NCBI RefSeq assembly: GCF_016808335.1
Contig: NC_053148.1
Coordinates: 15,900,433-15,964,432 of the forward strand
DNA: 64,000 nt
Origin: Panicum virgatum
Taxonomy: Eukaryota > Streptophyta > Magnoliopsida > Poales > Poaceae
Reading direction: 5' to 3'
Part shown: one piece after another, positions 44,027 to 54,838 of the stretch
Numbering within the stretch: the first letter of the stretch is position 1
How the letters are laid out: each line of letters begins with the position of its first letter
The notes under the pieces: generated by a model
Databases searched by the model: none
What the model saw: the letters and a program-made list of their open reading frames with translations, nothing else
Told to the model about the DNA's origin: nothing
Position numbers and translations under genes: made by a program

Positions 44027-44311
44027 GGTCAGTTGTCTCAACGCCCCTTCAGGCTATGGGACATCGCAGAGGCAGGGCCCCACGGGCCCAATGTTCTTCT
44101 GCTAATCCCACTGAAGCCGAGGGATGGTGAGCACGTCCTCTCCTGCTTTCCCCTGCTGCTCGCAAGCATTCGTCTAGCATCAAAGCCTAAGGAAGCCAGG
44201 CCACCCCGTCCGGGGGACGACCGTGAAAGGCAAAGGGAAACATTACTAGACTTAGGCGACGCTAGAAGTAAGAGCAGAGAAGTTGGAGAGGAAAAAGAGT
44301 CCCACGACCCC

Positions 44312-44319
44312 TATTTATA
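44312..44319 (-). promoter_or_regulatory. TATA box for the antisense transcript
   Basis: On the minus strand CTATAAATAGGGG, a consensus plant TATA box followed some 30 bases later by a pyrimidine-rich start-like region (CTCTTTTTCCTCTCC). It lies inside the element, about 500 bp from the right LTR, and points toward the antisense ORFs. Confidence 0.6.
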
Positions 44320-44802
44320 GCTGCACCGGGCGCCAAGCTTTAGGCCCGTCGCAAGGGGAAGGCTTGGACCACCCGTGACGGTGCGGCAGCCCATGAGTAA
44401 AGGATGCCCTCGGTTACCATGCTGAGACATGACCAAACAATGCAAAGCCGAGCCCCTGGACGGTGAGCAGCCCAGCATCGGCGCTGGCCGACTACCCTCG
44501 AACGGCGCATCGCAAGGCGACCAGGGAAAGCAGGGTTGAGACCCTGAACACGGGACAGCGTGGAAATAGCACCAGCTGCAGAGCAGCAGGCGCCATCATG
44601 GCCCTAGCCTGCTCAGCGTGCTGACGCGTCTCGTCCCCGGAACGAAACAAGAAGGGGCGCGCAGGTGCACTGCCCCAACTGACGAGTTGTCACGTCCGCC
44701 ATGCCAGCACCTGGATGCGCCTAGCAGGAGCGCAACGCCGATCGATCACATCAAGGGGTAAAATTGCCGAAATACCCTTTGGCCGAATCCCCTGACTCGA
44801 CC
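44320..44802. other. Region upstream of antisense promoter, before the right LTR
   Basis: No gene is supported. From 44660 the sequence is shared with 19863-20003. It includes 'catcaaggggtaaaattgccg' just before the polypurine tract. Confidence 0.5.
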
Positions 44803-44819
44803 AAAGGCTCTGGGGCTAC
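44803..44819 (+). promoter_or_regulatory. Tat polypurine tract
   Basis: AAAGGCTCTGGGGCTAC directly precedes the LTR start TGTCGGG, the expected position of the plus-strand primer. The equivalent before the left LTR is at 20004-20020. Confidence 0.55.
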
Positions 44820-45080
44820 TGTCGGGTACCATGATTAGGGGGCACCCTAATCATGGGACTAGACTTGCCCTAAAAATGTAAACACGTGTTCGGCAACCGG
44901 GCCCACGAAGGCCTACAGCCTCCTTCCAATCTGGAAGAAAGGAAAGGACTCAAAGAAGCCCAACATGTGGCCCATGTACACAGTGCGGCCCATCCGCATC
45001 CCCCTCAAACCCGCAGGGTGATCTCTGCCTCGTTCGAGGGCTCCCCGCCAAAGCCCTCGACCGCACCCGTCTCTGCCTCG

Positions 45081-45178
45081 CTCGAGGGTAGCGGGCCTAC
45101 CCTCGGGGAGGCGGATCATCTCCACCTCGCTCGAGGGTAGTGGACCTACCCTCGGGGAGGCGGATCGTCTCCGCCTCA
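45081..45178 (+). repeat. 49-bp tandem duplication in the right LTR
   Basis: Two copies of a unit starting CTCGAGGGTAG and ending in CTCCRCCTC(G/A) lie at 45081-45129 and 45130-45178. The left LTR has one copy (about 20281-20329), so the duplication arose in one LTR after or during insertion. Confidence 0.8.
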
Positions 45179-46104
45179 CTCAAGGCCACCCCTCGACAGA
45201 AAGGACAAACGGCCCTTCCGCTCACCCGCTCGCCGTACAGAGGCATTAATGCCAACCACTCCTCTGCAGCGCCCGGGTCAGACGGGGTCAGGCCGCCATT
45301 CCACACAGTGGCTGTGACCGGAGTCTTGTCCGGCAACTACGGTCACAGCTCCGCCATTTCAGACGCTGAGGCGACACTGTGGGAACCTGCGACGCAGTGC
45401 AAGACGTGCTCGGCACTGCTCAGCTACTATACTGCCAACTCCCATACCTCCTTCGTACTTTCCCTTCCGCGGAGCCCTCTAACTCCTCTCCGCCTTGAAC
45501 TTCTTCTCCTCTCTGGACTTCGTTCCTAGAACACAGGCAAATCCTCTAGCGCCCCCGAGTTCACACAGCCTCAGGGTAGTGCGGCCGCACGGGGATGGAT
45601 TCGGTGACGCCATGTGTCCCAGAGGTGGAGAGGCTTAGGGCCTTCAGCCGTGGATTCGGACCCCCATGGTCGGGTCCGGGACCTCCACGTGCCCATCCGG
45701 ACCCCCAGTCGGGTCCGGGACCTCCACGTGCCCATCCGGACCCCCCATGAGCCCCCGACTCAGCACTCCGCTCGGGAGGGGTCCGGAGCCACCACGTATC
45801 CCGCAGACGTGGGCGCGGGCGCTAGCCTTCCGCTGGGAGCATGCTCGCCACGTGTCCCACAGACGGCCTGACCAGAACAAGACCCTGGTCTGAAGGACGG
45901 TATCCCCGCAGCGACGACCACGCCGCCCGTTGGAGACGCCAGGACGCCGGCGCAATCTCCGCAAGACCAAGGACGACTGCCACGCCCGGCGCCATACCCC
46001 ACAGTGTACTTTCCACAGTGCTCGACCACTGCACCCCCACGATTCGGGGAGAAGACGACGACTTCCGCGATCTCCTGTGCATGTACACCGCGCCTCCTTG
46101 CATC

Positions 46105-46112
46105 TATAAAAG
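46105..46112 (+). promoter_or_regulatory. TATA box of the right Tat LTR
   Basis: TATAAAAG, same context as 31680-31687. It could drive read-through into the right flank. Confidence 0.65.
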
Positions 46113-46479
46113 GAGGAGGCGAGCTTTATCTTAGGGGGTTGGCCGATCATTCGGTAGAACACAACGCTCAGCGCTACTCACAGAGCACATACGCTCTTCT
46201 GAGCCCTGATATTGGCACCCGTCTCAATCAACTCTTCCTCTAGTAGAGTCTTGGGAGTTTCCCTCCCTCTCTCGCCTCACTTGTACCGCCTACTACAGGA
46301 ACCCCCGGTGCAAGACAGTACAGTGCTCTCGCACACCTCTTTGCTGGACGTACGGCCCCACGGCCGGAATCAGGATAAACCCGTGCGTTACTGTGTTGCC
46401 TCTTGCATCAACATCTGGGACGAGAAACACGCAGCATCATTACTGGTTGAGTCCGGACCGCCGAGTCAGGACACCGACA

Positions 46480-46833
46480 TATATTTATTACAATATATTT
46501 TGTTTCTAATTTATTTTTATGTATTTATATATTAACATATATTAAAATATTTATTGATAAATAAACTAATTTTAACTAGATATCTTTACTATATTGTTAT
46601 ACTTTAGTTTATACATGTATAACAATTTTGTAATCTAAAACTACCAATGAAGAAAATAGCTAAATTTTATCTTATATATCAAGTAAATAGCCAAAATAAA
46701 ATCTGAATCCGATATATCCGTTTTACATTCGTATCTCCAAATATCTAAATTTGTATCCATATTCAATTTAAAATGTGATATAATGTATTATCCGAATCTA
46801 ATTCTATGCAAATCGGGTCTGATTCCATCCTTA
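46480..46833. mobile_element. 3' half of a hAT-like element cut by the Tat LTR
   Basis: From the LTR end the sequence follows the right half of the element at 7604-8292: 'tatattgttatactttagttt', 'acatgtataacaattttgtaatct', 'gatatatccg', ending 'gattccatcctta'. The left half is not next to the other end of the retrotransposon, so the 5' flank was lost or rearranged. Confidence 0.75.
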
Positions 46834-47131
46834 ATGCGAGCTCCAGAGTACGGCAAGACATGCATATCCATCCACCAGTACGGATGAGCAGTAATAAAGC
46901 CGTTCGCTTGCCGCAGAACTGCAGTGAGCGTGTAGGTGCTGGCGGGCAGGCTGGGCGCTTCGAATTCGGGCCGGCTGGTTTGGCCGGTCAAGCAGGCACG
47001 AGGGCACAGGGCAGGCTGGGGCGTACAGCCTATCTGCTGTACCCGTACCTGACCTTTTAAACTGGAGATCTGACTGCAGTGCGACGCCTCTGGCCTCTTC
47101 CGGTTTTGTTTTCTCTTCCGTGGTAGATTCG
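46834..47131. other. Spacer without supported gene
   Basis: Moderately GC-rich, with GGCCGG words near 46970. No domain, RNA gene or clear repeat unit is seen. Confidence 0.4.
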
Positions 47132-47453
47132 GGCCCTGTTTGGTTTGTGCGGCAGCACGAGTTGGATAAATTTTGATCAATAATTAAGGATACTAAATAA
47201 AGGAAGATTGTAAAACTAATTTCACAACCTCTGCGTTATTTCGTAAGACGAATCTAATGAGGTCTTTGACCGCACGATTAGATATTGGTTACTGTAGTAC
47301 TACTATGGCCAATCATCGATTAATTACCGTCATTAAATTCGTCGCGAAAAGTTACACCCATCTGTAAAAAGATTTTGCAAATAAATTTTGTTTAATACTC
47401 CATACATGCAAGATTTTTTTTAGCGCGGATAGCGCAAATCAACAAACAGGGCC
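47132..47453. mobile_element. Tourist-like MITE with TCG duplication
   Basis: The element starts GGCCCTGTTTGGTT and its right end in reverse complement reads GGCCCTGTTTGTTGA. Flanking 3-bp repeats are TCG (47129-47131, 47454-47456). 322 bp, non-coding. Internal words 'gaccgcacgattaga' and 'ggttactgtag' match the truncated copy at 1-210. Confidence 0.85.
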
Positions 47454-47678
47454 TCGGACTCTTCGGTGCAATGTCTACGGGAAAAAAAACTCAAAAGCGT
47501 CATTTTTTTAACGATACGAGTATTTGTTTTGCACAAGTTATTACCTAGCCAATATAATCTGTACTTCATAGCATGTTTATTATCACCCTAGCTGGCTACA
47601 TTGGCTCTTGACAAGATGAAGTAGAAGTCATCGGAATCTTCCATCTAACTACGATGGAAAACATTATATTTTCAACTT

Positions 47679-47961
47679 GAGTATCTCCAGCAGATTACTC
47701 ATCTCTCATACCTTACATATTTTTCTCTCCATCATCAAAATTCTTTTTTTATATTTTTTATAACTATTGTTGTAGCAGATTACTCAATGAATAAGGTAGA
47801 GGGTGGAATCCCCTAAATTTGAGCAAGAGGTGTGTTTTGACTATCACCAAAAATATTTTGGTACCATGCCTGAAATTGATAAATTGTTGGAGCATCTCCT
47901 ATTATCAAAAATAATAATTTTTTGTTATTGGCGGAGAGATAAGTAATCAGCTGAAGATGCT
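47679..47961. mobile_element. MITE with 'GAGTATCTCCAGCAG' type ends
   Basis: The left end 'agtatctccagcagattact' and the right end in reverse complement 'agcatcttcagctgattact' form an imperfect inverted repeat of about 28 bp around an AT-rich core. This resembles the grass MITE group whose ends read GAGCATCTCCA. No clean duplication was found. Confidence 0.6.
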
Positions 47962-48640
47962 ACGAGAACCTACGAATTCTCTTGCACTAACACATTAAAT
48001 ATGGACATTGCAAGTCTAATATAACATCTGATAGGAAGTATACTTGAAAATACATGCCGTATGTACGTGCATCGCCCTTAGTCAGTGAGAAACCTTGTGC
48101 CAGACAATCATCGCCCGACTTAATTTTAACTTGGTTTTCAATTTTTCCAATAAACTGAGGAAGCAATTCAGTCCAAACCCATGAGTTCTTTTTTTTAGAA
48201 AAAAAATTATATCCATTTTGTCTGGATATAAGATGCCGATACGTCCTTCTCTCTAATAAAATTTCTGTTTTCTTCGTGTTCTAGGATGTCAAAAGTACTG
48301 CTTAGACACGCTCAGGCACAACACATTCTTGCCTTTTTGCAAATGCCCTGACGTTTGACGATTAACTCCCCAAGGTTTGAGTCGTTATCCATCTTGGAAT
48401 TATTGTTTCTAATCATGGCTTGAGACAGGTTCTTAAATTTTCTTCGGTTTACCTTCGAGTATTAGAGCTTTGTTACAATGATTGTAAAGTACCAATAGAT
48501 ACTTTTAGGTTTTGTCTTGAAATTTTTTTTCTAACCATTGATCAATAGAAGCTATTTATAAAAGTTATATTAAATTAGTATTCAGTCCCATTGTTTGGTA
48601 CTTGATCCCACATTTTTGTACCACTAGGTACTTTAGTCTA
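47962..48640. other. AT-rich spacer without supported gene
   Basis: No frame of note, no repeat unit and no RNA signature was recognised in this stretch. Confidence 0.5.
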
Positions 48641-49166
48641 GGGGCCTGTTTGGAACATTAGCCTCGGGATAATTTTGAGGGCTAATGTTTAGCCTTCAAT
48701 TGGTAGGCTAATGTTTAGCCAAAGGTGGGCTGTTGGGATGCATGGGATAATTGTTGATCAATTAGCACAGATCCTAATAAATGCACCCAACTTCCATCCT
48801 CTCTCTCCTACTCCCTCCGTCCCCTTTCCCGCTCTGACAGCCGCCCCACCCTCTTCTCCTCCCGCTCCGAACGCCGCGCGAGGTCCGCAATCCTACCCTC
48901 CCCCTTCTAGCTCCGGCCGCCACGCCGGGGTCCATCGCACCGCCACGCGAGGTCCGCCACCCCGCCCTCCTCCTCTCCTGCTCCGGCTGCCGCGCCGGGG
49001 CCCGCCGCGGTACCATCCTTCCCTCCCACTCCAGCCATCGCACTGGGGCCTGCCAACGCCCTCCATCTCCACCGCAGGAGGTCGACCCCGGCGGCAGGCA
49101 GGGTGGATCTGCTGCGAAGGGGATGTGTCATGGCAGCGGCGGTGTGGATGAGACCGGTGGTGGCGG
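48641..49166. repeat. Tourist-like start and GC-rich block cut by an LTR
   Basis: 'ggggcctgtttggaacatta' at 48641 looks like a Tourist-type terminus, followed by a direct repeat 'ctaatgtttagcc' (about 48682 and 48708). From about 48800 the sequence becomes Pro/Arg-coding and GC-rich with 'cgccgcgc' repeats. The matching right terminus is not found before the Tat-like LTR at 49167, so the element is probably interrupted there. The 146-codon frame (48711-49151) is not credited. Confidence 0.35.
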
Positions 49167-49593
49167 TGTCAGACCCAGGGCAACGGGACTGCTTACAGGC
49201 GTGGAATATTCTAGAGTAGGGATAGCGCATGGATGTACCTTACCTCTCTTATAACTAACCGATTAGGCGTAGGACTAGCTGACATACAAAAGGAACTACC
49301 CGACCCTATTAGAATAGGACTCTGCTAGTGTTCGGCTAGGACTTTCTATGTAACCATGTCCCCCCAAACTATATAAGGGCGGGAAGGGACCTCTCCAAAA
49401 CACACGACACAATCATCAATCCCTAAGGCAATACAAACAACCACACAGGATGTAGGGTATTACGCCCCGGTGGCCTAAACCTGTCTAAATCTTTGTGTTC
49501 CTTGCACCATCGCATTCTGATCTTGGCAAGTCTCTGCCTACAATCTACCACCTCGGGGTATCCCTCGGTGGGCTTGGCGGTAAAACACCGACA
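49167..49593 (+). repeat. LTR of a second Tat-like element (427 bp)
   Basis: TGTCAGACCCAGGGC...GTAAAACACCGACA, with TATA-like 'actatataagggcgg' near 49370 and a primer site TGGCGCGCCAGGTAGGGG starting 49596. A related LTR lies in opposite orientation at 57397-57834. Confidence 0.85.
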
Positions 49594-49642
49594 GCTGGCG
49601 CGCCAGGTAGGGGAATTCACCGACGATCACCGGAAGAATTCG

Positions 49643-51413
49643 ATGGCATCGCCTAACAGCTCCGATCCCGTGCTCGCCAAGGGCACAACCATCACCTTCG
49701 GTTCGTGGGTCCTTGTCGCCAACGGCTCGGGCGGTTTCAACGCCCACCTTGCTGACCCCAACGCACCAGAGACATCCGAATCAACTCGACAACACACCGC
49801 AGATGAATTCGTCGATCATCTCGACGAAATTCCACTTCCAGCTAGCGTAAAAGAAACCCGAAAACAACCCGATTTCGACGTAACAATATCTCTTTCCAAA
49901 ACACCTCCCGAATTGGAAGAGGACTTGGACCGCCTGCTAGAAGCCTCAACTCTGGGAACGCTTCTACATCCAAAACAAGATAGATCGGAAATCCACAAGG
50001 AGCCTGAGAGGTACAGCCCACGACTTGATTGTTCGGGCCATACCTTAGCCGGACCCAAGGAGGATTCCTTCTCTGACTCCGGATGTGAAGAAATCGTCCC
50101 AGAATTCCTGGACCCAGACACTGATCAAGCATTCATCGACTACTTGAACAAGTTAGATGGCCCAGATTCGTTTGACGATCTTAACGGGTGGTCAGACGAC
50201 ATCGACCTATTTATGGAAGGTTTGTCCAATCCCAACAAGATCGAAGAACTCTGGGAAAAATCTAAAGCCAAGAAATTTTAGGATGATCCTCAATACAACC
50301 CGATCAGCTACAAACAAGATGATTTTTCCGTCAACATCACCTCGCCAGACGACTCTGTTCAACTTGATGATTACATGGGACGGTGGTGCAACACCGCTTA
50401 CTAGAGGGTGCAATTTCCAGATTCGCCCACCTTGCTCTACGAATCATATATCTCCCACTCAGACAAAGAACTCAAGCAGGCAACTACTTATGTGGAAGAA
50501 CATTTTTTCCATCCTGATCACGCTTTCACCAACAAAGACCACCTCCGATATTCTCATGGATTGTATTCCCATGCGGCTCCCCACCACAGAGGTTCCAAAT
50601 CTGAATTCTACTCCAATTCAGAAGGGAATTCAGATAAGGAAACCTCAACTGGGAAAGGGGGAGCCCTTAAAAGGGTTTGCACTCCCGACTCGGACTCTAC
50701 AAAGAAGACCGAGACCTACCAGAACTCTACCAAAGACGGCAACATAAATAGAAGACATCAAAGCACATCCAAGACACAGGAAGAAAGACGAGATCGCCGG
50801 ATCCTCGGAAGTTCTAGTTTCCAAGACGACGAACTCCCCTTTCAAGAAGGTGCTCCTCTAGAAGAAGACGAAGAAGATACTCCCCGATCAAGAATTCCTC
50901 TTGGGAAATTTTCATGGCAATCATCTTAGAAATCCAAGAACCAATCGATGACTCGTTGGAATGAGTCGACCTTGTTGACTACAATTCAAGCGACTACGAC
51001 GAATTCCTCTCTGACGCCGAAGTTGCACCAACAAACGAAGACAACGCCTACCCACCAACTTCAGAAGTTACAGTTACTATCAACATGGAAAGTGATGAAG
51101 CAAAAAAGATTCGTAATAAAAGAGAAATATGAGGAGACGCATCGCTGCAGAACGACACCAACAACAAATTGGCGATGCATTCGACTACTCCAACAGTGAC
51201 CTCCGCAACGTTATCAACATTGGCCGTGATGCTCGCACAGTAATCATCTCTAGGAGGAAAGAACGACAAGAAGCAGAAGCCTACAGTCCAACCTCCAACT
51301 ACTGCATACCTGATGACTATGATCAAGCTCCACGCAAATGTCGCCACATCAACTCCATAACTTCACCATCACATAACCAAGTACAAAACTACTCGATACC
51401 AAATCAAGACTAA
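49643..51413 (+). pseudogene. gag: Gag N-terminal region of the second Tat-like element
   Basis: Start MASPNSSDPVLAKGTTITFG, acidic and Ser/Asp/Glu-rich, with stops at 50279, 50402 and 50927 and a frame change before 51129, then RRRIAAERHQQQIGDAFDY. The order and composition fit the long leader part of RIRE2/Dasheng-type gag. The capsid and zinc-knuckle parts are missing; the sequence passes into a GC-rich mosaic and a Tekay-type LTR. No pol is found downstream in the same orientation. Confidence 0.6.
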
Positions 51414-51717
51414 ACATATCGCAAGCTACACCAAGGAGGAGGCGCTGGACCACACCACTGCCACACCAGGGAGAGGGAGATGCGCCACCGACGAGCTGAA
51501 GAGGAGGAGCGACACTGGGACCACCGCGGCCCAGGGAGCTTCGCCATTCCTGCGCCCTGAACGTCGACCACGGCGTTGCTGCTCGTCAGGCACAGCATCG
51601 CCTCCTCACTGCCACGCCTCGTCACGGCCCCGAGCCCTTCGTCGCCAAGCCACACGGTAGGTGCCACAGCCCCTGTCCAGTCCAAGCCCTTGCTGACCGA
51701 CGTGCTACAGTGGTCGA
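51414..51717. other. GC-rich junction region after gag remnant
   Basis: A possible continuation of the gag reading (RRAEEEERHWDHRGPG near 51490-51535) passes into a GC-rich stretch without recognised domains. A 'cacacggtaggt...ttgttgcaggag' pair (about 51650-51770) has donor/acceptor form but no exon partner I can support. Confidence 0.3.
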
Positions 51718-52014
51718 TGAAACCTCTGTAGTGGCCCTAGGTTTCCCTGTCCCGTGTTTGTTGCAGGAGCCCGTCGCGCCACGTTCCACATCCTGCAGCC
51801 CGCCATCGCCAAACCACCGCACCAGAGCTGCCGTGGCCACGCCATGGCCATGCCCGACGCGCACGCTCGAGGAAACCGCCCAAGGTCGCCCTTTTTCCAA
51901 CACCACGGCATGCACACACACAGCCGTAGTATAACCGAGCTTTGCCTTTGCCTCCTGGACATCAAACCAGCCACATCGTCACGAACATCGTCGTGAACTC
52001 GCGTTCGCGACGTG

Positions 52015-53300
52015 GTCGGCCCTTTCTGGAATTTCATCGAACACCTGCGGTGCGCACGCTTACAGCGCTTACACACGCCACAACCTCGCCACGAGCTGCA
52101 CCGTTGCCTGGAACGTCTCCATGTTGCTGTTGCACATGCACTCAACACAGCCGACGCGGCCGAACGCGCACGAATGCCCTCGGGCATTCTGCCGAACACC
52201 TTTCGGGCAGCCTTTAGATTGTTCGCTACTCCGATGTCGCGTTCTACCTTCGCCTCGATGCTTCTACCTTGTTCTAGCCCTGACCTAGTGTAACCACGCC
52301 GCGGACCTGGAACGCGTGCGTTCCACTCACGTTCCGCGCACGACCGCGAACCAAAACCACCTCGGTCCAAGCCAAGACCTGACCTTAGCCTTACCTTGCC
52401 TCGCCACGACCTCCTGAGCATGAACGCACAACGTTGTCGCGTTCGCGACTCGAAAAACCCTTTTGGGCATTCTATCGAGCACCCTGGGGTTATTTTCCCT
52501 CGCACGCTCGCGCACCCACTTCTGGCCTGAACGTCACGTTCCGAGCGCGTTCCCACGCGTTCCCAATCCGTCTTACCATGACCTCGCCTTGGCCCACGCT
52601 TGCCGCGTCGCCGTCAACCTGTCGCGATGCCGCAGATCGAGAATGCCCGCATTCTGCACAAGAACTCGTGGTCATACCCTCGCTCCGCACTCATTTCTCT
52701 TGTTGTCACCTAGAATGACGCCCTAGCACCTTTGCACGCGCACCCGCCGCCTCCGACGCAGCCGAGCGCCCGCAAATGCCCTTTGGCATTCTACCGAGCA
52801 CTTTGTATGCGGCTGCCAAACCACGCTCCCGCGCACCTGACGTGACGCCGCTGGCTTGTTCGCCGCGTCGCCGTCGCGTTTCACCTCCGCCTCGTTTTGC
52901 TTGCCCTATTCTAGCCCTGGCCTCGTGCCAGTTCCGACCCGTCGGGTCACCGTGGACCGGGAACGCCCGTGTTCCGCGTGCGAGCACGCACCGAAACCCC
53001 TCGTGGACAAGTCGTGACCTGACCTTGCCTATACCTAGCCCCACTGGCGCTATACCCTTTGGCCACACTCACGACGCCGCCGTCGACCTAATGTGCCCTG
53101 CTCGCGCTCGTCGCCGCCATGACCCTGAACCGCTGAGAGTCTTCGATGCACCGTTCCGAGCCACCACCGCCGTGCTCTCGCCTTGCCCGAGCACACCTAT
53201 CCTCGTCGCTATCTCGCCGTCGCCACGCTCTCGCAGTGTTCGCGGTGTGGCGAGCCCGTTGGGGCGTTCCATCGAACGCCTTGCTTGCGCCTAGTACACA
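52015..53300 (+). repeat. Dispersed ~35-bp motif, five diverged copies
   Basis: A motif like 'gggcattctaccgagcacct' recurs at about 52023, 52177, 52457, 52773 and 53258, each followed by 'gtgcg' or 'ggcag'-type words. Spacing is irregular (about 150-490 bp). It lies in the GC-rich half of the presumed LTR. Confidence 0.55.
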
Positions 53301-54838
53301 ACACACGCACGACCGCACGCAGACAAGCCACATCAGATCAGCCTCGGCCGAACACAATCCCGCTTAGCCAATTGGAGAGTATGAGAGAAAGCCGAGCGGA
53401 TTGGGCCGCTTCCGGCCCAAACCCGCGAAACCCTAGGTAAGCCCGACCTATCTCTCGACCTGTTAACGCCTTCGGCTTTTCCTTTTTGCTGACGATGCGA
53501 CCCGACACGTGGGTCCCACCTGTAAACCATTGTGCATGGCTGACATATGGGACCACTGACCCTCGGACCCTACCTGCCTGTTGACCAGGTCAACAGTCAA
53601 CGCGTTGACTTGGTCAATGCTGGCGCCAGTAGGGCCCACTACTGACGTCAGCAGACCTGACCCGCCGGTGATGTCATGCTGATGTTAGCATGCCACGTGG
53701 CATGCTCTGGTGTTGCCACGTGCCACCTTTGTGTTTTTCTTTTTCCAATAATCAGTTATTAATTTTAGAAAATGGTTTAATCTTAGAAAATTCATAATAA
53801 ATTAACCGGACCTCTGAAAATTATGAAACTAGTTTCATAATTCTTCTAAAATCATGATCTACCTGTTAGAGTAGGTTTTATTGTGAGTTGGATCTTATTT
53901 AAGCAGTTTTGTGCATTTTTGCACTTTGCCCCTGTTTTTATGCGTATTTACGATTAGGTCCTTACGGGAAGAGCTGATCGACGCCCTGACGCCAGAAGAC
54001 CCAGGAGGACGTCCCGGACTACGAGAAGCCCCTGAGACTCCAGAAGACTACGAAGAGTTACAAGGTTCACGCCCATCTATGAAATTGAATCCTATTAGGC
54101 ATTGCTTGCTAGATTATGCTATCGCTTTACTTTATGTTAAGTTGAGATAAACCTGCATAGCCTATTGTTTATCTACATTCCTTGTACTCCTATTGCACCT
54201 TGAATTGATATGTGAGATGCTTTGGCTACCTTGTGATTGTGTTGTGTGGGAATTCATGATATGATAGTCTTGGCGTGAGTGAAGTATGCCTCCACTATAG
54301 GAGTTGGTGAATAGGCCTTTTTGCCAGGGTGAGTGACTTAACCTGATCCTCGGATCAGGGGCTGGGGGCTTGTGTATTTGGGCACAACCCTATGGAGCAC
54401 CTGTGGCGGGTGCGGGTTGGTTCCTTCGGGAACTTTAGCGGTATTAGGCGGGCAATACTTGTAATGGGTGCTGACCGCAGACCGTGTTTACGGGACGCAC
54501 TTTAGATGAAGATGCTTGCCCTGGCATGATTAAGGACTTGAGTTTGTGTCCCTGGAATCGGAACTATGTCAAACGTGCACACCACTTATCCTTTATGAGG
54601 GGGGAACCGGCCCGAGTTAGCTATGCGCGGCACCATACCTATAGGAGAATAGGATATCAGTGTCAAGGGGAGAGGGCAGGACCCTATGGCCCCCGATCAC
54701 AGGATTCGTGGAAATCCCATTCTAGATAGCTTCACAGCCCTGGGCGACCTACTGCGGGAGGACGCATCCCAAACCGGGAGCAGGGTGGTGCCGTAGCCGT
54801 TAGTTTCGTACTAGGCCGGTGTGTAAGGATCACCGGGG

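Larger units (their letters stand above)
32055..44819 (+). mobile_element. Tat-lineage Ty3/gypsy retrotransposon internal region
   Basis: Between the left LTR (20021-32054 with insertion) and right LTR (44820-46479) lie a primer site, gag, protease, RT, RNase H and integrase on the plus strand, then about 6.6 kb with an antisense gene. A downstream antisense ORF is known in Tat-lineage grass elements such as Grande. The plus genes carry many stops and frameshifts, so the copy is dead. The left side is preceded by another 3' internal fragment (19863-20020), so this copy derives from a tandem or recombined arrangement. Confidence 0.8.
44820..46479 (+). repeat. Right Tat LTR (1660 bp)
   Basis: TGTCGGGTACC...CACCGACA, with TATA box at 46105-46112. 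It is about 48 bp longer than the left LTR because of a 49-bp tandem duplication (45081-45178) and differs at many single positions. The right flank is the middle of a hAT-like element. Confidence 0.9.

Noticed and set aside
43500..44105. 201-codon plus frame near the right Tat LTR
   Set aside because: Covers the antisense ORF downstream of a clear minus TATA box and has no domain of its own.
52434..53440. Several frames in the GC-rich mosaic
   Set aside because: Frames on both strands with Arg/Pro/Ala bias; the repeated 35-bp motif explains their similarity.
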